Assembly: GCF_000001735.4 (NCBI RefSeq)
Contig: NC_003076.8
Coordinates: 12,214,001 to 12,278,000 of the forward strand
Reading direction: 5' to 3'
Source: Arabidopsis thaliana
Taxonomy: Eukaryota; Streptophyta; Magnoliopsida; Brassicales; Brassicaceae
Length of the DNA stretch: 64,000 nucleotides
In this document: piece after piece, positions 57,360 to 64,000 of the stretch
Layout of the letters: each line of letters starts with the position of its first letter
Numbering within the stretch: the first letter of the stretch is position 1
Notes under the pieces: model-generated
What the model saw: the letters and a program-made list of their open reading frames with translations, nothing else
What the model was told of the DNA's origin: nothing
The model's database searches: none
Made by a program: the position numbers and the translations under genes

Positions 57360-58667
57360 ATGGCCTCTTCGTCCCGTACTCCCTTAGACGATGCCATGGA
57401 AGAAAGCTTTGATCAATTACTTGATCAACAATTCGAAAATATGTTCGTCGAATTGTCTAATAGCGAAGAGGTGGCCAAGAAAAATAGGAAACGAGCTTAT
57501 TTTGACAGAAAACGCGAAGAAGGACACGTCCTTTTATGGAACGATTATTTTAGTGATAATGCGATCTTCCCACCTCAAACTTTTCGCCGCCGTTTTCGAA
57601 TGAAGAAGCCGTTGTTCTTGCGTATTGTTGATCGACTCTCCAGTGAACTCATGTTCTTTCAACATCGAAGAGATGCTACAGGAAGGTTTGGACACTCTCT
57701 AATACAAAAATGTACGGCAGCCATTCGTTTGCTTGCTTATGGCTATGCGTCTAATGCGGTTGACAAATACCTCCGTATGGGTGAAACCACTGCAATGTCT
57801 TGCTTGGAGAATTTTACAAAGGGAATTATTTCTTTCGTCGGAGATGAATATCTAAGAGCACCTACGGCCACAGATTTGAGAAGACTACTCAATATCGGAA
57901 AGATACGCGGATTTCCCGGGATGATAGGAAGTCTCGATTGTATGCATTGGGAGTGGAAGAATTGCCCTACCGCTAGGAAAGGCCAGTATACACGTGGCTC
58001 TGGAAAACCAACCATCGTTTTAGAGGCGATAGGATCACAAGATTTCTGGATTTGGCACGCATTTTTTGGACCTCCAGGTACCTTAAACGATATAAATATT
58101 CTTGATCGATCACCAATTTTTGATGATATATTACAAGGTCGAGCCCCAAATGTGAAGTACAAAGTCAATGGACGGGAGTATCATTTAGCTTACTATATCA
58201 CAGATGGTATTTATCCGAAATGGGTGACTTTTATCCAATCTATTCGACTACCACAAAGTCGGAAAGCCACTTTATTTGCAACACATCAAGAAGCGGCCCG
58301 TAAAGATGTCGAACGTGCATTTGGAGTATTGCAAGCTCGCTTTCACATTATTAAAAATCCAGCTCTTGTTTGGGATAAAGAAAAAATTGGAAATATTATG
58401 AAAGCATGTATCATACTGCACAATATGATAGTCGAAGACGAACGAGATGGGTACAACACTCAGTTTGATGTTTCAGAATTCCTACAAGTTGAAGGAAACC
58501 AAACTCCACAAGTCGATTTATCGTATTCTACAGGTATGCCTCTAAATATCGAGAATATGATGGGCATGCGAAATCAACTTCGTGATCAAAATATGCATCA
58601 ACAATTAAAAAATGATTTGGTTGAGCATATATGGAGAAAATTTCGCAACAATCAACAAGATAACTAA
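57360..58667 (+). CDS. Harbinger transposase (DDE nuclease), intact
   Basis: An uninterrupted 435-residue protein starts MASSSRTPLDDAMEESFDQL at ATG 57360; an upstream in-frame ATG at 57315 adds 15 residues. The family segments are present: RRRFRMKKPLFLRIVDRLSS, QKCTAAIRLLAYGYASNAVD, then the catalytic triad D193 (GSLDCMHWEW), D282 (YYITDGIYPKW) and E318 (KDVERAFGVLQARF), and CIILHNMIVEDE. Length and motifs fit harbinger-derived nucleases (DDE_Tnp_4). It cuts element ends and inserts at TWA. It has no stop or frameshift, unlike nearly every other ORF here, so it may be recent. It could be a source of enzyme for shorter relatives. Confidence 0.95.
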   Translation: MASSSRTPLDDAMEESFDQLLDQQFENMFVELSNSEEVAKKNRKRAYFDRKREEGHVLLWNDYFSDNAIFPPQTFRRRFRMKKPLFLRIVDRLSSELMFFQHRRDATGRFGHSLIQKCTAAIRLLAYGYASNAVDKYLRMGETTAMSCLENFTKGIISFVGDEYLRAPTATDLRRLLNIGKIRGFPGMIGSLDCMHWEWKNCPTARKGQYTRGSGKPTIVLEAIGSQDFWIWHAFFGPPGTLNDINILDRSPIFDDILQGRAPNVKYKVNGREYHLAYYITDGIYPKWVTFIQSIRLPQSRKATLFATHQEAARKDVERAFGVLQARFHIIKNPALVWDKEKIGNIMKACIILHNMIVEDERDGYNTQFDVSEFLQVEGNQTPQVDLSYSTGMPLNIENMMGMRNQLRDQNMHQQLKNDLVEHIWRKFRNNQQDN

Positions 58668-58934
58668 TCATTTTTTTTTTTTTTGCAAATTTATTTCAAA
58701 TGTATGAATTTATTGTATGTTTAATATGTTATAAATTGTAATCTTTTTCAATTTTATGAAATAAATAATTAAAAAAATAATATTTTTTTTAAGAGAACCC
58801 CACAAAGAGAGCTTACCATTGGACTTGGCAAAATTATAAAAATTTAACAAAAGCTCTCATCTCATAAATTTGAAAATTTTATTCTTAAAAAAATGGTGAG
58901 AGCCCATGGATGGCTCTCACCATTGGAGATGCTC
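58668..58934 (+). repeat. Harbinger 3' end with TIR and subterminal hairpin
   Basis: AT-rich, ending in an ATGGTGAGAGCC inverted repeat (58893-58904 and 58912-58923) that overlaps the TIR. Together they could fold the end into a short hairpin. Confidence 0.75.
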
Positions 58935-58937
58935 TTA

Positions 58938-59728
58938 TTGATTTAACTGAGACAAGAGGACCCCTCACTGTTGGTCTGCCTTTAAATGCAATTGTTAGAG
59001 ACGCTTTTAGAGGTGATGATTGGTGGATCTCTTCCAGCAGGAGCAAGAACTCTTCCATTGTTCTCTTAAAGAATGCTTTACCTCCGACCGATAATATGAT
59101 TGAATGTCAGCATGATGATGTCTATAAGTGGAAGCCTAACCATCATATGCCTTCAAACAATTTCTCGGCGTCCAAGACTTGGACGGCTCTCAATCCTAGT
59201 GGTGATAGAGTTCCCTGGCATTCTTCTGTTTGGTTCAAAGACAGGATCCCGAAGCATGCTTTCATTTGTTGGGTTGTTGCCTGGAACCGTCTGCATACTC
59301 GTGATAGATTGACAAGTTGGGGACTCAACATTCCGTCTGTCTGTGTGTTATGCAATGTGTTGGATGAATCACATAATCATCTTTTCTTTCAATGCCAGTT
59401 CAATGAGGAAATTTGGAGTTTTTTTACTATAAGAGCAGGCATGACTCCTCCAAATCACTTCCATTCCATCCTTCTATGGCTGAAGTCGGCTTCTACGTCA
59501 AAGAACCTTTCTCTTATCATCAAGCTGATCTTTCAAGCTTGTGTTTATCTGATTTGGAGAGAGCGTAATTCAAGGATTCATTCAAACAACTCAAGAACTC
59601 CTTCTCATCTCCTCAAGGAAATCCAGCAGACAATCCGTGCTTGGCTTGATCCCATCTGTCGTGATAGACCTTCTGGACCTCTTCGGACTTCTCTCTTGGC
59701 TACGTGGTTCGAGCTCTTCCAAGTCTAG
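58938..59728 (+). pseudogene. LINE ORF2, C-terminal zf-RVT-like part
   Basis: The frame continues ORF2 after the Harbinger insertion: IDLTETRGPLTVGLPLNAIV, FSASKTWTALNPSGDRVPWH, VWFKDRIPKHAFICWVVAWN and a Cys/His zinc-binding segment CVLCNVLDESHNHLFFQCQF, then VYLIWRERNSRIH. This is the reverse-transcriptase-associated zinc-binding domain of plant LINEs. The stop is at 59726-59728. This part is intact, but it is joined to a broken upstream region. Confidence 0.9.
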
Positions 59729-60009
59729 CTTCGTTTTCTGTGTGTTCCTCTTCTCTTCTCTTCGGGACGCTTGTGCAGGTAAGCCTGGGTTCTTTTGGCT
59801 TTTGTTGCAGGTTTTGTCTTTCTTTGGCCTTCTTTTGTTTTTGAGTTTGAAGGCCTTATATTCGGTTGTTGAGCTTGCCCTTTCTGTTTTGGGCTGTGTT
59901 TGCTGTTTTTCTGTTGTTTAGTTGGGGCTGCGTGCCTGGTTTGTGGGCCTGTTGGCCATGTATGTTTTTTCTTTTGAATAGAAATTTATGAAAAAAAAAA
60001 AAAAAAAAA
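59729..60009 (+). other. LINE 3' UTR and poly(A) tail
   Basis: T/G-rich sequence with many TTTG, TTGG and CTTTT runs, ending in A19 at 59991-60009. Confidence 0.88.
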
Positions 60010-61298
60010 CATTAAAAGAATCGGTTATCGTTAGATGTCATTCTAGTAGTTAGTTTTTTGACAACGAATCTGTTACAATGTGACATATTTGTTTAACAAA
60101 ATTATGAATCTGCCATCACTTAACGTAAAAAAACATCTACAATAAATAAATCTGTCAAATTATATGAAAATCTATGGTTGAATAAATAAAAATTCTGTCA
60201 ATCAAACTAAATCTGCTATAATTTATAAATCTGTCATAACTATCTTCTAAAAAAGTATGTCAACCAAAAAAATCTACCATAAAAAATTTATCGCAGTTAG
60301 AATAGTTTACGGAATAAGAATAAATCTTCCATAACTAAACCATAGACTTTTGTAAAATCGTTAGAATTTTTTGTAAAGAGTATTTTTATATTTATTTTAT
60401 TTTTAACATATGAGAAAAGGGTATTTTAGACAAGAAAATAACTAATTTAACCCCAATATTTTCTAAGACATTCTAATCATTAATCTCATTATTTGGGTTA
60501 ATCTTGTTTTTTCCCTTGATTAAAAAATAAACTTGTCCCCACATAAACTGAAAATCTAACTCTTTTGTCCCACATTGGTAACTTCAAACATTTTTTTGTA
60601 TATAAAAGACCTACTCAAGAGAACTGGAGTCCATGTATTTAGATAAGCTCTAGCAAGAGCAATAGAGTGTGAGTTTTCTAGGGTTTTTGACGTCAATATG
60701 GCATTATAAGAAAATAGGTGATTTGCGTGAAGATATGCCGAGGAACTATATGCGTCGCTAAACAGCGTGTAATGAGTATGAAAATTGTTTCAAACTAACA
60801 TGTGATACTACTTTTTTGCTAATTTACTTAGAAACAATTTGTCATAAAATCAAAGCCGACATGCGTCGAATTAGCAACGAATTAGAGTGGAACTGGTGAA
60901 TTCTTCGCAAAACACATGGACATTTGCATCGAATTTGCATAGACATGTATGATGCAATGTTGAGATGCATTTGAGACGAATTTATAGTGCTAAGTAAGAA
61001 AGGTTTTAAAATATGCTACCTACTTTGCTTTCTTTGTAATATTGTAGCTAAACTACCACGCAAATACCTCGCAAACAGATTTTTATGCTTATATAAACTG
61101 ATGTTGAGATGAATACGTGAGTAAGGAACAACATATTTTCTCTTCAAAATTAAGCATTTTTCTTCAAATCTCCTATTCAAAAAGTTTATCTATTTTAGTA
61201 TATTGATAAATATGTTATTAATAATGTTGTCAAAAGATATAATCATAACCAAAATGCTTTGAATTAATTATATGGACACATTTTCATACTATTTTATC
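60010..61298. other. AT-rich gene-free region, right part of word array
   Basis: The degenerate word continues after the LINE: CTGTCATAAC exactly at 60231 and variants at about 60068, 60110, 60151, 60195 and 60215. No gene is supported. Confidence 0.6.
60567..60608 (+). promoter_or_regulatory. GTCCCACATTG plus TATATAAA promoter-like pair
   Basis: GTCCCACATTG (60567-60577) is close to the plant snRNA upstream element (RTCCCACATCG). TATATAAA starts at 60599, 21 nt after it. No snRNA-like body was recognised downstream. The same pair also occurs in some plant LTRs, so this could be an old LTR remnant. Confidence 0.35.
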
Positions 61299-62261
61299 GG
61301 AAAACGGTCTATTTCCCCCCCCCCCTCCCCGAAAACTATCGTATCCAGCCAGATAAAACCCGATCTTTGACCTCTATCTAGATACCCATGAAACGGAAGT
61401 TAAACATGACACACAACTCAAATATCATGAACGTCACACATGAACGTTTGATTAATTGATCATTTGTATTTTGGATCTATCAAAACTCAAATCGTATTTT
61501 GCAGATGGTGAAACAAATTGGGGTGCAAGGAAAAAGGAGAAACGAAGAAGAAGAATACCACGTGTTTTGATGAAGCCAAAATCTCTCTCTATCAAGAAAC
61601 GCAAAACAATGTTCGATTACTTCAATTTAGTTATTATTTCAAACCGAAATTTTGATTGCTTAGTTCAAACCCGTGTAATATTTCCAATCTCTCAAAATCC
61701 AATCAACCGCAAATCATCTTTATTGTTATCTATGGAAACACATATCGCCAATCTAATTACATACACACAAACCCAATCTCAACAATTTTTTTAGATTTCA
61801 CACGACTTCGATTCATCCACCAGAATTAACACAGTAATCCTCGGCTGGGGAGATGGTTACTACAAAGGAGTAGAAGATAAAGAGACGAAGAAGAACAACA
61901 CGAACACGGCGGAGCAAGAGCATCGGAAGAGAGTATCTCCGGCGGAATTTGAGTTTCCGATGAATCAAACGATGAAGAAGTAACAAATACTGAATGGTTC
62001 TTCTTAGTTTTGATGACTCAAGCTTCGTTAACGGTGTACAGTAAACCGATTGATGAACTTAATTAGGTTTAACCGATTAAATCATTGGTTTGGTATACAT
62101 TAAACCGGTAAAACCAGTGCTATGGGGTTTTAAATCTCAAATTTCAATTGGTGGAGAAATAAGCGTTTAACTTCCGTTTCATGGATATCTAGGCATAGGT
62201 CAAAGATCGGGCTTTATCTAGCCAGATAAGATAGTTCTCGGGGGAAATAGACCGTTTTTCC
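61299..62261. mobile_element. MULE-like non-autonomous transposon, 963 bp
   Basis: It has TIRs of about 100 bp (61299-61400 and 62163-62261, about 85 percent alike by eye), with shared GACCTATCTAG-like and CATGAAACGGAAGTTAAAC segments. It is flanked by a perfect 9-bp TSD, TATTTTATC (61290-61298 and 62262-62270). Length, long TIRs and the 9-bp TSD fit Mutator-like elements. The interior has a short frame (61456-61794) and an Arg/Lys/Glu-rich stretch near 61840-61980 with no recognised domain; it may be captured host sequence. Confidence 0.88.
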
Positions 62262-62270
62262 TATTTTATC

Positions 62271-62580
62271 TTATTCATTTGCAATTATTTATAAGAGACA
62301 ATCTTAACTATGTCTTATATCGTCATTTTAAAATTAATAACAAATAATACATGAAAGTTATGTTTGTAGTGGATGATTCAATAAAAATATATATTGAAGA
62401 TTGTACAATTGATAAATGACAATGAATGATGTAATCATTTACATAGTAACCTCAATCATTGAAAAATGACAGTTCTAAATCAGATCACAAATTTTATTTA
62501 TATGGTTACAATAGGATCATGATGTTTGAACCAAAAACGGAAACTTAGGTAAATACATATAATGAAAAAGATAAACTTAA
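62271..62580. other. AT-rich spacer between two MULE-like elements
   Basis: I see nothing supportable in it. Confidence 0.6.
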
Positions 62581-62589
62581 TAGAATTAA

Positions 62590-63466
62590 GGGTTGGCTGA
62601 TTTTATACCCATAAACTAATTGCATTCTCAGCTTTCCCCCTGTACTTTTTGCTCCCGACTAATCCCACACCCGTTAAGAAAACGACGTCGTTTTGTCTTT
62701 GTTTTGTAATGTGAATCTATCTATATATGTTATGTGTTGTGTTAATTGGTAAGGAATTTGACAAATCGAAATAGATAAAACTCCTAATCATAAGGATAGC
62801 TAAGACTCCAAATCAATCAGTCAACCTAAACAATAACATCCTAAAGAGAATCAATTTCCGAAAATACATCATCCAAACTAGACAAAAGTGGTTGAAGATT
62901 GTTCCAATGACAATCTAAATCAATAAAGAACTAGAACTACTCTCATTGATCACATAGACTGCTTCTCTATGTGAGTGTGACTGTATCGGCTCCCTTAGTG
63001 TTTCTTGAAGCTCCATTGTAGGCTTACAAAACAACGTTGTTTTCTTAACGGTGTGGGTGATTAGTTGGGTAAATCATGTTAGCGGTACAGTAAACGCGGC
63101 TCTGAAAGTACATGATGCAATTTTAAGAATTATCATTTTTTATGGTGGAAATTTCAGGAGCAGAAAGTATGGGGGAAAAGCTGAGAATGCAATTAGTTTA
63201 TGGCTATTAAATCTGCCAACCCTTTTCTTAACGGATATAGGTGATTAATTGGGTAAATCGCAATCGCGGTACAGTAAACGCAGACTTATGGTTAATCCTG
63301 GTTTAATGACCGGCTCAATTGGAAATGTATTTTTAAGGATGAATCTGAAAGTACATGTTGTAATTTAAAGAATTATCAAAGTTTATGGTGAAAATTTTAG
63401 GAGCAAAAAGTATAGGAAGAAAAGCTGAGAATGCAATTAGTTTATGGGTATAAAATCAGTCAACCC
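62590..63466. mobile_element. MULE-like non-autonomous transposon, 877 bp, with duplicated 3' part
   Basis: The ends are GGGTTGGCTGATTTTATACCC and its inverse GGGTATAAAATCAGTCAACCC, flanked by a perfect 9-bp TSD, TAGAATTAA (62581-62589 and 63467-63475). The TIR extends about 120 bp, through AGCTGAGAATGCAATTAG. The right part is duplicated: about 63035-63222 and 63223-63466 both contain GGTACAGTAAACGC, GAATCTGAAAGTACATG-like and TIR sequence. There is no coding capacity. Confidence 0.88.
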
Positions 63467-63475
63467 TAGAATTAA

Positions 63476-63595
63476 TATAACAATGTAGTTATGGTGATAA
63501 TGTTAACAAGTTGGTGCACAAAAAAATAAATAATTAAGTTATAGCTGAATGTATGATTGTTATTCATATAACTTTAAATACATATTACATAATGA
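63476..63595. other. Short spacer and 3' flank of the defensin-like gene
   Basis: AT-rich; it probably includes the 3' UTR of the minus-strand gene to its right. Confidence 0.45.
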
Positions 63596-63792
63596 TTAGT
63601 CCGTAAAGATTGGACTAGAAATAGGAGAATCATCTTGAAATCCGAAATTGATTTTACAACAACATATAGGAAAAGCAAATGTTACACAATCACCCCCTTT
63701 GACGTAACCTAGTGATAAGCATTTTGCATTGCATACATCTCTACTTTTGCAGCCTAATCTATAATCTTGACATGGATGCTCTTGAGTTCTCC
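63596..63792 (-). CDS. Defensin-like (DEFL/LCR-type) cysteine-rich peptide, last exon
   Basis: The minus-strand exon encodes a mature-peptide-like sequence with eight cysteines spaced C-x6-C-x5-C-x3-C-x10-C-x7-CCC, including KGGDC (a gamma-core-like G-x-C) and ICCCK. It ends PIFTD-stop at 63596. This fits the plant defensin-like family of small secreted peptides. An acceptor AATAACAG lies at 63800-63793 and gives a phase-1 exon start at 63792, the usual place where the signal-peptide exon joins; that first exon lies beyond 64000. The frame is intact. It is the only likely host gene here. The true role (defence or reproduction signalling) cannot be told from sequence. Confidence 0.8.
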
Positions 63793-64000
63793 CTGTTATT
63801 TTTATAAACAATAACAATGCAACAATTTAAGTACATAATATAATAATTTAATATTTAGGATATTAATGACCGATACTCATGCGATATTCCGAGTCTACTG
63901 ACTTTGACTCAACAAGTCAAAGACACCATCAAACTTTATAATAAATTAAAAAACAAATTGTATTTAGATATTTTGGTACTTAACAAATAAATAGTTTACC
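63793..64000 (-). other. Intron of the defensin-like gene (partial)
   Basis: AT-rich sequence upstream of the acceptor, with no signal-peptide exon in any frame, so the intron probably continues past the window edge. A small inverted repeat, GACTTTGACTCAACAAGTCAAAG, lies at 63900-63922. Confidence 0.55.

Larger units (their letters stand above)
54171..58934 (+). mobile_element. PIF/Harbinger DNA transposon, 4764 bp
   Basis: The ends are GAGCATCTCCAACGGT and, reversed, GAGCATCTCCAATGGT: 16-bp TIRs with one mismatch. They are flanked by the 3-bp TSD TTA (54168-54170 and 58935-58937) typical of the superfamily. It carries both expected genes: a Myb/SANT-like ORF (55749-56681) and a DDE nuclease (57360-58667), on one strand. 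Excising it with one TTA rejoins the LINE ORF2 as GPL-IDLTE. It is younger than the LINE. Confidence 0.95.
49135..60009 (+). mobile_element. LINE (non-LTR retrotransposon), split by a Harbinger element
   Basis: A GC-richer 5' UTR precedes ORF1 (49255-51281), ORF2 (51317-54170 and 58938-59728), a T-rich 3' UTR and a 19-nt poly(A) (59991-60009). Without the Harbinger insertion it is about 6.1 kb, usual for plant L1-type LINEs. The poly(A) end is certain. The 5' end is inferred: the repeated word array breaks off after AACATTA at 49132, and AACATTA recurs at the end of the poly(A) (60008-60014), a candidate TSD. Confidence 0.9.

Noticed and set aside
61456..61794. 112-codon frame inside the MULE-like element as a gene
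   Set aside because: No recognised domain, and composition follows the AT-rich DNA; kept only as possible captured sequence.

Overview
This is repeat-dense plant nuclear DNA, most likely from a Brassicaceae (Arabidopsis-like) pericentromeric or heterochromatic region. The evidence is a stack of nested plant retrotransposons: Ty3/gypsy Athila and TAT lineages, a Ty1/copia element and a LINE. There are also a PIF/Harbinger element, two small MULE-type elements, and a plant defensin-like exon at the right edge. That exon is the only likely host gene. I see no rRNA, tRNA, CRISPR or prokaryotic feature.

Layout. (1) 1-24105 is a minus-strand Athila element (Athila-A: gag, protease, RT, RNase H, integrase, 3' ATHILA ORF), split by three insertions: a TAT element (TAT-1, 129-11102, TSD GCCAG), a solo LTR (15754-16634) and an internally deleted copia element (17909-22429, TSD TACCT). 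(2) 24106-28362 is a plus-strand Athila (Athila-B) that has lost RT to integrase but keeps its 3' LTR. (3) 28363-31018 is a truncated minus-strand relative of TAT-1 (TAT-C). (4) 31019 to about 38345 is a 5'-truncated plus-strand TAT element (TAT-D). (5) 38346-43790 holds two copies of a third Athila family in opposite orientation (E and F). (6) 43791-46476 holds two solo LTRs. (7) 46477-49150 and 60010-61298 are AT-rich, gene-free, and share a degenerate repeated word. (8) Between them lies a LINE (about 49135-60009), split by a 4.76 kb PIF/Harbinger element (54171-58934) with an intact transposase. (9) 61299-63466 holds two MULE-like non-autonomous elements with perfect 9-bp TSDs. (10) 63596-63792 is the cysteine-rich exon of a defensin-like gene on the minus strand.

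Most retroelement ORFs carry several stops and frameshifts, many explainable as C-to-T or G-to-A changes (W, Q or R codons to stops; catalytic D to N), as expected of old methylated copies. The clearest exceptions are the Harbinger transposase (435 codons, DDE intact) and the antisense gene of TAT-1, which can be read through five exons with one premature stop.

Main observations. Both larger TAT elements carry a multi-exon antisense gene between pol and the 3' LTR; in-frame splice junctions can be read directly. The Athila-B family and a related solo LTR carry six pairs of a 14-bp CpG-rich palindrome (GTGTCGATCGACAC) spaced 20-22 bp start to start. The palindrome is read in three different coding frames and recurs at the same LTR offset in two copies, so the DNA rather than a peptide seems to be what is kept. 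Athila-A has its own expanded word (GGTCGAGT), and the AT-rich region has CTGTCATAAC. Together they suggest family-specific DNA words of unknown function.
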